64,000 nt of DNA from Geobacillus thermoleovorans (lineage in GTDB: Bacteria > Bacillota > Bacilli > Bacillales > Anoxybacillaceae), in the NCBI RefSeq assembly GCF_001610955.1, contig NZ_CP014335.1:2427001-2491000 (forward strand), in the 5' to 3' direction. The translations under genes and the position numbers were made by a program. Shown piece by piece: positions 8,254 to 14,893 of this stretch. Position 1 is the first letter of the stretch. Every line of letters begins with the position of its first letter. The notes below the pieces were generated by a model. The model did not search any database and was not told the DNA's origin. It worked only from the letters and a program-made list of their open reading frames with translations.

Positions 8254-8396
8254 CAGATTACCGCCCTTCTTTGCTGTTTTTTCGCTTTTCTATTTGAAAA
8301 TTGAACAATTTTCCACCCAAGAAATGCAATAACACCCACGCCGGCCGCAGCGCCAGCGCCTAGCGTAAACATATAGAAAAACGCATCTACCACCAT
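8253..8396 (-). CDS. 47-residue coat-like single-helix membrane protein
   Basis: Short N-terminus, a glycine/alanine-rich hydrophobic helix (LGAGAAAGVGVIAFLGW, about 12-28) and a very basic C-terminus (NRKAKKQQRR). This acid/neutral-hydrophobic-basic layout is that of filamentous-phage coat subunits. ATG at 8396 follows AGAAGGTG and overlaps the previous gene by 10 bp; its stop overlaps the next start. It is too short to appear in ordinary gene calls and is easily missed. Confidence 0.6.
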   Translation of the reverse strand: MVVDAFFYMFTLGAGAAAGVGVIAFLGWKIVQFSNRKAKKQQRRAVI

Positions 8397-8668
8397 TTCA
8401 CACCTTCTTTCAGACTGTAATATAGGCGCATAACTGACCTGAAAATCAGCAATGATCCTAAAATGACCACGGAGGCTAGCGCTGATGAAACGACAAGCTG
8501 CCAGGCTGTTGGCAAATCTCCGAATACCGATAGGTATTTTCCGACATTCAGCCCTTGTGCTGTTAATTGTCCAACAGCGCGAAGCTTCTCTATACCCATA
8601 TCTAAAAATGTGATCGGGGGATTGAAAATTTTATCAATGAAACTGTGTATGGCCTCTTTAATGTTCAC
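8387..8668 (-). CDS. Hypothetical membrane protein with C-terminal helix
   Basis: 93 residues, GTG start at 8668 after GGGGAGATTGAT. An amphipathic N-terminal half is followed by one transmembrane helix (about 57-78, VVSSALASVVILGSLLIF) and a short basic tail ending in VKWW. No recognised family. Start and stop overlap both neighbours, so it is an integral part of the assembly operon. Confidence 0.6.
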   Translation of the reverse strand: MNIKEAIHSFIDKIFNPPITFLDMGIEKLRAVGQLTAQGLNVGKYLSVFGDLPTAWQLVVSSALASVVILGSLLIFRSVMRLYYSLKEGVKWW

Positions 8669-8669
8669 A

Positions 8670-9152
8670 TCAATCTCCCCCTACTCTGATCGACGACAGC
8701 AACTTGATCGCTGCCACAGCCGTAAACATCCACAAAATAAAAAGTAATATATAGGCGATTGGCTCCAACTTCAAAGGCTGCATCGCCGCAAAAATCTTGC
8801 CTAACATTTCAGAATAGCCGTTTCCACTTCCGCCGCGCGGAACATATACAAGACTGGCAAGCGTTTTTGCAAAGCCAACAAACAGCGAAACAATCATTTT
8901 CGCCAGCTCGAAAAACAGCAAAAACAGCTTTACAGCTAGAACGCCGATTTTATACAAAAAGTACAGCATCCCGTCAATCAACGCGTAAATGACTTCAAAA
9001 AACCCGACGATTAAATCAATAAGCCCTTGAAACAGCTTTTTTAACAGTCGCCCTATCCACTTTATGACTGACCATATGACATCAAAGAGCTTACCAAACG
9101 CATCGCCGAGTATGCCTGATACTACTAACGGCACAAAAATCATCGTTATCAC
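8670..9152 (-). CDS. Polytopic membrane protein (pVI-like position)
   Basis: 160 residues with about four hydrophobic segments separated by short loops, one containing LAVKLFLLFFELAKMIVSLFVG. GTG at 9152 has AGGTG upstream and is chosen over the ATG at 9143, which lacks a good site. There is no family I can name. It lies between the anchored adhesin-like protein and the ATPase, the place taken by the minor capsid/membrane protein gene VI in filamentous phages. Residues 30-75 are rich in aromatic and leucine residues, without charge clusters. Confidence 0.55.
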   Translation of the reverse strand: MITMIFVPLVVSGILGDAFGKLFDVIWSVIKWIGRLLKKLFQGLIDLIVGFFEVIYALIDGMLYFLYKIGVLAVKLFLLFFELAKMIVSLFVGFAKTLASLVYVPRGGSGNGYSEMLGKIFAAMQPLKLEPIAYILLFILWMFTAVAAIKLLSSIRVGGD

Positions 9153-9159
9153 TTGCTTA

Positions 9160-9303
9160 TCACCTGCGAATCAGACTATATAACAGCCCAATCAGCTTTT
9201 CACCGAACATTGCTACTGCGAAAATAAATAGGATGGGCGTAATATATGGCATGTACCGTTGAAACACGATTTCAATGACCTCCTGTACGATATTGACATT
9301 CAT
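9160..9303 (-). CDS. 47-residue single-helix membrane protein
   Basis: Starts with ATG at 9303 overlapping the stop of the fibronectin-repeat gene (ATGA), with AGGAGGG 11 bases ahead, so the two are translated together. Amphipathic N-terminus, then a helix ITPILFIFAVAMFGEKLIG and a basic end (LIRR). Same architecture as the other small membrane proteins of the element; probably a minor virion or assembly subunit. Family unknown. Confidence 0.6.
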   Translation of the reverse strand: MNVNIVQEVIEIVFQRYMPYITPILFIFAVAMFGEKLIGLLYSLIRR

Positions 9304-11075
9304 GACTTCATACGCCCTCCTTTTACGAAAATCGTTTTTCGCAAAAATGCAATAAATGGCCTCCAAAAAATGAATACAAACAACACTAAGATCAGCGGAG
9401 CCGCCCAGGAGAGAATGTTAACAACAGTTTTCATGAAATCATCGAATGTTATGGGGAATTCAATTTTCTTCCCTACTGCTGGCACTTGTACAGCCTGTCC
9501 TTCTGTCCCAAATTGTCCGACCGGCACTAATTTTGCGTCATATCCTCCAAAGAAGTCCGTCTTCATATCTTCTTTTTTAATCATTACTTGCTGGGATGCT
9601 GCATCAACTACTGTATAACTCTTTCCACCGATCAGTACTTTCACTGATCCTTTTGTGGGGCTTGTCCATGTAACGATATAGTCGCCGTTTTCGTTTTGCG
9701 TTGTCGCCACACCAGTTAAGACCGGAGCAGGCTCTGACGGTGTTTTCGTTTCGATCGTTACCCCTTGCGACTCATTTCCCTCTATATTGACCGATGTCAC
9801 CTTATACGAATACGTCGTGTCCGGTGTGACCGTCAAGTCCGTCCAGTACGTTCCGTTTGTTTCAAACATCGGCGTATAGCCATCCGATGTCGTAGCGGCG
9901 GAAACAGCTGTCGCGCCAAAAAGTTGATCCCAGAACGATTGTTGTTCTATCTTTTTTCGATATATCTTCACATGCGAGAAAAACTCGCTATCTGGAAGTT
10001 TCCAGGATAACTTCACACGGTCGTATTTTGCGTCGGCTTGCAGGTCAGTGATATCTTCTATCGGTATTGTTGTCTTTGCGGTTGCTGTCTGTCCTGACGA
10101 TGAATATCCTCCATTGTATTTCGAAACAATTTTTACTGTGTAGGATGTGTTTGGACTCAGATCAGTAAATGTATACGTCGTTGTGTTTTTATCCAAAGAT
10201 GTGATGAGTTTTTCGTTTAAATAAAGATCATTGCCGATAAATCCTAAGCCGTCAGGATCATCTGGATTTATCCATTTTGCAAAAATCGAATAGGGAGAGG
10301 GAGATAAAATCAAGTTCGCAACATCGGGCGGCGGTGGAGTTTTTACCGATGTTGTTATCCCCTCTGATTCATTGTTACTCGTATCGAACGTCGTTATTCT
10401 AATATTATATGTGGTATTAGGTTTTAATTCGGTTAATCTATAAGATGTTGTGGTACTCCCCAAAGTTTTCACTAAAACCCCATTTACATACAATCTAGTT
10501 CCTGTGTAATCACTATCAGTAGGTTTATTAAAGGTAAGCAAAATCGTTGTAGTAGATGACGTTGTGACTAGATTTGTCACTTCATGTGGTGGTGTTTTGT
10601 CAATTGGCACCGTCATTTCAACCTCATAAACCAGCAGCGGAAAGTAATCTGCGTAAGATGTAGAATAGACTGTGACTTCTGTAGCCTTGTCCGGAATAGC
10701 AAAATCATACGCAATTAAACTAGTTGTATAAATTTTAATATTACCACTATCCCAAACTACTCCTTGAGAATTAGAAAACACAATTCTATATGATCCCAAA
10801 TATTGGTTTACTGGATAGTTAGTAGTTCTGAGATGTATTTTCATTGAATTCGAACCAGAAGGAATTAGATATTTGATATATCCATTCCCCCCCAAATTAG
10901 TATATGAAGTCAGATTACTATCAACAGAATTTTCGGGGTTATATCCCGCTACAGGGCTGACAGAATTAATAACGACAGGAGAGACGTAACCGCTCGTTAC
11001 AGCCGCAAAAGCAGAATTCAAAAAAGAAAATGAAATAAAAAATATACAAACTATAAAAGTTATTCTTACCCGCAT
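9300..11075 (-). CDS. Secreted, C-terminally anchored fibronectin type III protein (adsorption/tip protein candidate)
   Basis: 591 residues. Signal peptide 1-24 (cleavage near AFA-A); a beta-rich N-terminal domain (about 28-165) resembling galactose-binding/discoidin folds (NPENSVDSNLTSYTN); three fibronectin type III-like repeats (about 170-255, 256-345 and 346-455), each ending in an 'N.SEG..TSVKT'-like edge; a further beta domain; and a transmembrane helix near 555-578 (ILSWAAPLILVLFVFIFW) followed by basic residues. That is the topology of an attachment protein held at the membrane before incorporation in a particle. The first 245 codons are noticeably more A+T-rich than the rest, suggesting domain replacement. 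A host surface protein is the alternative, but the operon context argues for a virion role. Confidence 0.7.
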   Translation of the reverse strand: MRVRITFIVCIFFISFSFLNSAFAAVTSGYVSPVVINSVSPVAGYNPENSVDSNLTSYTNLGGNGYIKYLIPSGSNSMKIHLRTTNYPVNQYLGSYRIVFSNSQGVVWDSGNIKIYTTSLIAYDFAIPDKATEVTVYSTSYADYFPLLVYEVEMTVPIDKTPPHEVTNLVTTSSTTTILLTFNKPTDSDYTGTRLYVNGVLVKTLGSTTTSYRLTELKPNTTYNIRITTFDTSNNESEGITTSVKTPPPPDVANLILSPSPYSIFAKWINPDDPDGLGFIGNDLYLNEKLITSLDKNTTTYTFTDLSPNTSYTVKIVSKYNGGYSSSGQTATAKTTIPIEDITDLQADAKYDRVKLSWKLPDSEFFSHVKIYRKKIEQQSFWDQLFGATAVSAATTSDGYTPMFETNGTYWTDLTVTPDTTYSYKVTSVNIEGNESQGVTIETKTPSEPAPVLTGVATTQNENGDYIVTWTSPTKGSVKVLIGGKSYTVVDAASQQVMIKKEDMKTDFFGGYDAKLVPVGQFGTEGQAVQVPAVGKKIEFPITFDDFMKTVVNILSWAAPLILVLFVFIFWRPFIAFLRKTIFVKGGRMKS

Positions 11076-11085
11076 TGTTTAATCA

Positions 11086-12159
11086 CTACCTCCCCCCACT
11101 CCCATCCGGATCATCAGGGTGTTTTTTGTAGTATTTTGATCCTTGTATGCCGTCGTCTTGGCTTGGTATTGGCGCGTTGCCGCCGTTGTCACCGGGGCTT
11201 GGCGGTGTGTCGCTGTTTTGGCTTGGTATCGGCGCGTTGCCGGTGTCCGGTGTCCCGCTTTGGTCTTTTGGGATCGGCATTGGCTGGTCATCCGGCTGTT
11301 GTGGATGTCCGGCATCCCATCCCCCTGCATCCGTGTTTCCCGGCTCCGGCATCTTGTCCGGCAACGGCGGCAAAGTATCTATCGGATTCACAATATCGAA
11401 GCCTCCCGATTCGTCTTCACGAAATTCAATTTCCGGCGCTTCACTCTCGATACGATCTTTCGTAAATCCCGATGTATCCAATCCTGAATCAGGCATGCTT
11501 GGCACTTTATTCTCAATGCCGTGTGTGTCCACCCCCGGGAGATCTGGCGGCTCTGCAGGCGGTGACGGCGCTGTTCCCAACATCACTTCAAGGTCGGCTA
11601 CAAGTTTCGGCACAATCGTATCGCGAAAAATGGCCGCGACTTGGTTCCAGTTCGGCGCAGGAGGGATGGCATCTCTAATTTCATTGAGCTTCCCCATATA
11701 CTGACTCCATCCAGGACAATTGAATAGGTCGCAACCAATACAGCTGTTTCCAGCCGAATCAGCCCCCATAAAAACTACATGCCTTGATAAATCATTATCA
11801 GACCATGCCTCTAACGCATGAAATTCTCCTACTGATGCCCGAATCCTAAAACCTTTTGCTCCTGGAGGAAAGTTATAATCAGAAAATCCAGCCAAGGCTG
11901 ATGATCCCAATAAATTCCCCGACGCATCAAACCATTGCAGTGCACCTTGTCCGGATCCTTGAATTTTTACCCTTGTCCAGTTGTCGTCATGATATATACT
12001 GTCTGCCCAAAGGATTGCATCGCCGCTTTGGGATCCAAAATATCCATAGATACATTCGCCGTTTGAACATACTGCATCAGCTGCATACGATCGATCGGGC
12101 AAGATCATCACATATGCAACCGCTATGGCTAAAATCATCAATGTCATTTTTTTAACCAT
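11086..12159 (-). CDS. Secreted cysteine- and proline-rich protein of the element
   Basis: 357 residues with a clear signal peptide (1-27, ending SYA-A). The mature N-terminal domain has two cysteine pairs (CSNGEC and CIGCDLFNC), suggesting disulphides outside the cell. From about residue 200 it becomes a low-complexity proline/aspartate-rich tail with repeated NAPIPSQ. No membrane anchor at the C-terminus. It is the first gene after the strong terminator behind the coat-like gene, a position matching gene III (adsorption) of filamentous phages. No family recognised. Confidence 0.65.
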   Translation of the reverse strand: MVKKMTLMILAIAVAYVMILPDRSYAADAVCSNGECIYGYFGSQSGDAILWADSIYHDDNWTRVKIQGSGQGALQWFDASGNLLGSSALAGFSDYNFPPGAKGFRIRASVGEFHALEAWSDNDLSRHVVFMGADSAGNSCIGCDLFNCPGWSQYMGKLNEIRDAIPPAPNWNQVAAIFRDTIVPKLVADLEVMLGTAPSPPAEPPDLPGVDTHGIENKVPSMPDSGLDTSGFTKDRIESEAPEIEFREDESGGFDIVNPIDTLPPLPDKMPEPGNTDAGGWDAGHPQQPDDQPMPIPKDQSGTPDTGNAPIPSQNSDTPPSPGDNGGNAPIPSQDDGIQGSKYYKKHPDDPDGSGGR

Positions 12160-12185
12160 ATAATATATCCCACGCCCCCTATGTT

Positions 12186-12217
12186 AAAAAAGGGGGACAG
12201 TGACATCCCCCTTTTTT
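12186..12217 (-). terminator. Strong terminator after the coat-like gene
   Basis: AAAAAAGGGGGA (12186-12197) pairs with TCCCCCTTTTTT (12206-12217) around an 8-nt loop; a six-T tract closes the hairpin. It lies 7 bp behind the stop codon of the coat-like gene and separates it from the adsorption-type genes, as the central terminator of M13/fd does. Confidence 0.85.
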
Positions 12218-12223
12218 GGCTCA

Positions 12224-12415
12224 TTACTTAGCCGTGGCGCGTCCAAAAATAGACTTGATAAAAGAAATGATTTTCGGTGCGAACCCAAGCGCCAAGGCAA
12301 GCAACACAAACGGACCCACCCAAGAAATGAGGCTGTTGACACTGCCGATTAAATCTGAAACCGAAAACGGCAACGTCAGCCCAGAAAGATCAATAGCGGC
12401 ACCTAAAGCAGGCAT
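12224..12415 (-). CDS. Putative major coat protein (63 residues)
   Basis: Layout of a filamentous-phage coat subunit: N-terminal 28 residues amphipathic with acidic residues (D9, D21), a hydrophobic helix about 29-47 (SWVGPFVLLALALGF), then a basic C-terminal helix with K48, K54, R59 and K63 that could face DNA. No cleavable signal peptide is evident. It has the best ribosome binding site of the group (AGGAGG, 8-nt spacing), separate untranslated spacers on both sides, and a strong terminator directly behind it, all pointing to high expression. Assignment is by layout, not sequence similarity. Confidence 0.6.
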   Translation of the reverse strand: MPALGAAIDLSGLTLPFSVSDLIGSVNSLISWVGPFVLLALALGFAPKIISFIKSIFGRATAK

Positions 12416-12471
12416 GAATGATTCCTCCTTGATTTAATAAGATTTATTTCACTAGCAATGCTAGTTGAAAC

Positions 12472-12687
12472 CTAATACCGTCGTATTTCATAATCATCAG
12501 TCTCATCCTGTCTGTTGATCTCGTTTTCATTGGCAAAACTTTTTTTAATGACCAGGATCAACAGCGATATAGCACCGGCCGCTGCCATGATCATAATGGC
12601 AGGTGCCGCATAAAACAAAATCCATTTGACGTAATACCAAAACTCATCCAACCTCGCTGGCGTAAAAAACGTCTGAAACTGTGGCAT
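12472..12687 (-). CDS. Small membrane protein with acidic tail
   Basis: 71 residues: aromatic N-terminus, one long hydrophobic helix (about 24-48, containing AAPAIMIMAAAGAISLLILV), basic patch KK, then an acidic/basic tail (NRQDETDDYEIRRY). Starts at 12687, four bases after the previous stop. It is the last member of the tight cluster before the coat-like gene. Family unknown; minor capsid-like by context. Confidence 0.6.
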   Translation of the reverse strand: MPQFQTFFTPARLDEFWYYVKWILFYAAPAIMIMAAAGAISLLILVIKKSFANENEINRQDETDDYEIRRY

Positions 12688-12691
12688 CTTA

Positions 12692-12850
12692 TCACGACCT
12701 CGATCTGATCGCCACGATCACGCCATGCAACAGCATCCCGACGGCGACAATGGCGACGACAAGCATGACGAAGGGAGCAACAGTTTTCAATAAAAATCCG
12801 AAAACACCCCAAAAAAACGACCAATCGAACACATTCCCGATACTGGACAT
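12692..12850 (-). CDS. 52-residue single-helix membrane protein
   Basis: ATG at 12850 follows AAGGAGGGAGAAA. Contains an aromatic N-terminus (NVFDWSFFWGVFGF) and a hydrophobic helix (APFVMLVVAIVAVGMLL) ending with a basic IRSRS. A longer frame on the same strand (12591-12824) covers part of this stretch but has no ribosome binding site and is rejected. One of five consecutive proteins with the same design. Confidence 0.6.
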   Translation of the reverse strand: MSSIGNVFDWSFFWGVFGFLLKTVAPFVMLVVAIVAVGMLLHGVIVAIRSRS

Positions 12851-12861
12851 TTTCTCCCTCC

Positions 12862-13002
12862 TTATCTCATCGCCTGATAAATCGCCGTCGCCACGAAACA
12901 GAATGTCAAAAAAATCGCCCAGGATGCTAACGCAGTGATGACATCGCCGTTACCAAATACAACCTTAAATGCATAGGCAACCAGCGTTCCTGTGGTTACC
13001 AT
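12862..13002 (-). CDS. 46-residue single-helix membrane protein
   Basis: ATG at 13002, preceded by AAGGGGCG; its start overlaps the stop of the gene before by a few bases. The helix lies in the C-terminal half (ALASWAIFLTFCFVATAIY). The first half is moderately hydrophobic (TLVAYAFKVVFG). Upstream in-frame codons exist but lack a binding site. Family unknown. Confidence 0.55.
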   Translation of the reverse strand: MVTTGTLVAYAFKVVFGNGDVITALASWAIFLTFCFVATAIYQAMR

Positions 13003-13130
13003 CGCTGTTTCGCCCCTTTCAGAGCTGAAACCAAAAACATCACAATGGGATGCAATATCAAGCACGATCCGATGATGACGAGGTAGGCACCTAAAATATC
13101 TTTAGGAGTCGCAAAAATCAGGCTGTACAT
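12996..13130 (-). CDS. 44-residue single-helix membrane protein
   Basis: Two adjacent ATG codons (13133 and 13130); the second is 7 bases from AGGAGG, which is itself part of the last codons of the preceding gene. Hydrophobic helix AYLVIIGSCLILHPIVMFLV flanked by a lysine before and a basic KGAKQRW tail. Overlaps both neighbours, so translation is likely coupled. Confidence 0.55.
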   Translation of the reverse strand: MYSLIFATPKDILGAYLVIIGSCLILHPIVMFLVSALKGAKQRW

Positions 13131-13134
13131 CATC

Positions 13135-13311
13135 CTACCTCCTCATAAATCGCTCTAACACCATAAAAATCAACATAGCCGCTAATATAACAGAAATGAC
13201 GACATCGCCAAGGGTGATCTCATGTATGACCACAATATTTCCTTCTTTCGTTTCGATGACGGTATGTCCGCGCATCTCAACATATGTAATATTGGATGAT
13301 TGGCCATTCAT
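13135..13311 (-). CDS. 58-residue membrane protein, first of the coat-type cluster
   Basis: ATG at 13311 is 8 bases behind GAGGGG; the GTG at 13320 overlaps that site and is rejected. The N-terminal 30 residues look beta-structured (TVIETKEGNIVVIHE), followed by one helix (VVISVILAAMLIFMVL) and a basic end (ERFMRR). It opens the run of five small membrane genes and the coat-like gene, all on one transcript starting in the gap that holds the hairpin at 13397-13420. Confidence 0.55.
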   Translation of the reverse strand: MNGQSSNITYVEMRGHTVIETKEGNIVVIHEITLGDVVISVILAAMLIFMVLERFMRR

Positions 13312-13396
13312 AATATTCACCCCTCACAATTTAAATGTACAAGCCTGCTTGGCTCTTTCATATCACCAAAAAATTTTGGTCATATCAGTGCAGAAA

Positions 13397-13420
13397 CCGG
13401 GCGAAGACAGCTTCGCCCGG
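13397..13420. other. Perfect 10-bp-stem hairpin between the replication and structural modules
   Basis: CCGGGCGAAG (13397-13406) and CTTCGCCCGG (13411-13420) with a 4-nt loop. On the minus strand it is followed by TTTC only, so it is a weak terminator at best. It sits in the roughly 200-bp gap 13312-13522, which otherwise holds no gene. A role as a structured single-strand DNA signal (packaging or conversion origin) is possible but unproved. Confidence 0.5.
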
Positions 13421-13522
13421 CCAACATGCCTTTTATAAAATTCTGCTTTATTCTCCGTATAGATTAAAACATTAAAAACCGCGTCGTGCATTTTTATAGA
13501 TATATATAATATCTTTAAAAAC

Positions 13523-13801
13523 TTACACGTTTACTATAAAATTCCTTCCCGTTTTTGTTTTCCCCGTTTCAATCGTTGTAATCCAGTCGTTTAAATCTTG
13601 TTCTGAACATCCAAGTTCTTTTAGTTCTTGTGGAAACTCATAAAATTTCCTTTTCCACCGGCGCATCTTCTTCAACGCCTGCCTAGCCTCCCCGAAGGCA
13701 TATACTCGCCGTTCGCGTCTCGTTGAATATTCCTGACTACCATCATACACACACAGATAAATATATCGCTTGCCATTTGATTTCACCTGGGACAAATACA
13801 T
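13523..13801 (-). CDS. Hypothetical basic protein of the element
   Basis: 92 residues, pI clearly basic. The opening YLSQVKSNGKRYIYLCVYDG looks like the short beta-hairpin module seen at the N-terminus of some transposases and small phage proteins, followed by an arginine/lysine-rich helix (KKMRRWKRKFYEF). Possible nucleic-acid binding; in the position of a filamentous-phage single-strand-DNA-binding protein gene, but without sequence evidence for that role. Confidence 0.55.
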   Translation of the reverse strand: MYLSQVKSNGKRYIYLCVYDGSQEYSTRRERRVYAFGEARQALKKMRRWKRKFYEFPQELKELGCSEQDLNDWITTIETGKTKTGRNFIVNV

Positions 13802-13815
13802 TTTTCACACCTCCA

Positions 13816-13911
13816 TCACCGGACTAGATAGCAGATGAATCCTCCCATGATAATCAGAAACAAGCCGGAGAAGACTACTGTCTCCAAGAAGTCTCTTACT
13901 TTACTATTCAT
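13816..13911 (-). CDS. 31-residue membrane micro-protein
   Basis: ATG at 13911 overlaps the stop of the zinc-ribbon gene (ATGAATAG) with AGGAGTG ahead. Short charged N-terminus, then one helix (VVFSGLFLIIMGGFICYLV) ending in arginine. Size is like gene VII/IX minor coat proteins of filamentous phages (about 32-33 residues). Confidence 0.5.
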   Translation of the reverse strand: MNSKVRDFLETVVFSGLFLIIMGGFICYLVR

Positions 13912-14029
13912 TGATCCCACACTCCTTTTCTTCACACTGGGAATATATCCCGCATTGACATTTTAGTTTTGGAATTACCTCGATGCTCCAAATTTCAAAT
14001 CCGCACTGTTCGCAAAAAAATCGAAACAT
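13904..14029 (-). CDS. 41-residue zinc-ribbon micro-protein
   Basis: Contains CEQCG near residue 6 and CQCG near residue 24, spaced as a small zinc ribbon, plus two further cysteines near the end. ATG at 14029 is two codons past the previous stop with GAGG upstream. Function unknown; possibly nucleic-acid binding. Confidence 0.5.
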   Translation of the reverse strand: MFRFFCEQCGFEIWSIEVIPKLKCQCGIYSQCEEKECGINE

Positions 14030-14032
14030 TCC

Positions 14033-14209
14033 TCATTTCCCCTTTTGTTCTTTAAGGCAATGATATTCGTGATTCAGTTCTGACAGCGTTAATTCATCCA
14101 ATAAACGCCCCTCAACAGTTTTTCTGTACCCCGCAGCCTGCAACTGCTCAATCCGTTTAACCCTAACTTGTTCGATCGCCTCGCGTAAGTATAATTTAAA
14201 AGCAGTCAT
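14033..14209 (-). CDS. Small FbpA-like (DUF3940-type) protein
   Basis: 58 residues, ATG at 14209 after AAGGGGGAG. The pattern 'LQAAGYRKT-EGRLLDELTLSELNHEY' resembles the small Fur-regulated basic protein family (G-yk...gr.L.ELTL.eLe.ey), which occurs in many Bacillus chromosomes and phages. Highly charged, helical. The identification rests on pattern memory only. Confidence 0.4.
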   Translation of the reverse strand: MTAFKLYLREAIEQVRVKRIEQLQAAGYRKTVEGRLLDELTLSELNHEYHCLKEQKGK

Positions 14210-14224
14210 GTTACTCCCCCTTCT

Positions 14225-14653
14225 TTATAGAGAATATATATTTGCTCGTCCTTCCTGCCTTTTTAGCCATTCTATGAAACCAACTGCTTCGGCCAATGCA
14301 TGATGAAAAGGAACGCGATTAGCTAAAACTTTTATTCGATACGGACGGGGATCACCGTGAATGTAGCTTCCTCGCCAAACGATAGCTTTATTTCCTTCCC
14401 GCTCAATAAACAAGTACGATCCTTTCCCATATCGGAACTCATAAAGCTCTCCATACGCATATATCAAAAATCCATACCGCCGGGCTTGTTCATTTTCTTC
14501 CAACCGCCTTTTGATTTCCTCCTTGTGCTGCTGGATTTGTTTTTTTAAATCCATTGGCAAGCTCCCATCTTTATAAAGCAAGCTGATTTTGTTGTTTTTT
14601 ACTTTTATTTGAATATTTAGATTTTCTAATCTGTAAAAAATGTTATATAACAT
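14225..14653 (-). CDS. Protein with TubC-docking-like N-terminus
   Basis: 142 residues. The first 55 (LNIQIKVKNNKISLLYKDG then a helix KKQIQQHKEEIKRRL) follow the pattern of TubC N-terminal docking domains: two short strands, 'G.L...L...I..HK.eI'. The rest (YELYEFRYGKGSYLF; HALAEAVGFIEWLKRQEG) is a small alpha/beta domain. TubC-type docking domains normally join subunits of large synthases but also occur in phage replication-associated proteins. It is the first gene after the replication protein and directly follows the iteron blocks. Confidence 0.4.
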   Translation of the reverse strand: MLYNIFYRLENLNIQIKVKNNKISLLYKDGSLPMDLKKQIQQHKEEIKRRLEENEQARRYGFLIYAYGELYEFRYGKGSYLFIEREGNKAIVWRGSYIHGDPRPYRIKVLANRVPFHHALAEAVGFIEWLKRQEGRANIYSL

Positions 14654-14670
14654 ATAACTCCCCCTTATCA

Positions 14671-14893
14671 GTTACTTAGTTACTTCAAGTTACTTAAAAA
14701 GGGGTATTTTCCGTATAATTCACCCATAGAGAATATTCCTAAAAACGGGTAACTCATGGTAACTAAGTAACTATATTTCTTCCTCAACTAAGTTACTAGT
14801 TACCTCAAGTGACTTATTTTTCGGTATTTCCTCAAAATTATCGCCTATAGGCGATTTACCGGAATTTGAGTAACTGGAGGTAACTTTATAACT
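14671..14893. repeat. Two tandem iteron dyads: candidate replication origin of the element
   Basis: Block A: GTTACT at 14671, 14679 and 14689 faces GTAACT at 14749, 14759 and 14767, so the spacings 8/10 and 10/8 are mirror images. Block B: GTTACT at 14792, GTTACC at 14799 and GTGACT at 14809 face GTAACT at 14870 and 14880 and ATAACT at 14887. The A+T-rich centres are also related, and B holds the palindrome TCGCCTATAGGCGA. Blocks repeat with a period near 120 bp. A lies behind the replication gene; B is inside its 3' coding end. Confidence 0.75.

Noticed and set aside
12591..12824. 77-residue minus-strand frame
   Set aside because: Arginine- and cysteine-rich shadow with no ribosome binding site; the 52-codon frame at 12692-12850 has a strong site and a sensible membrane protein.
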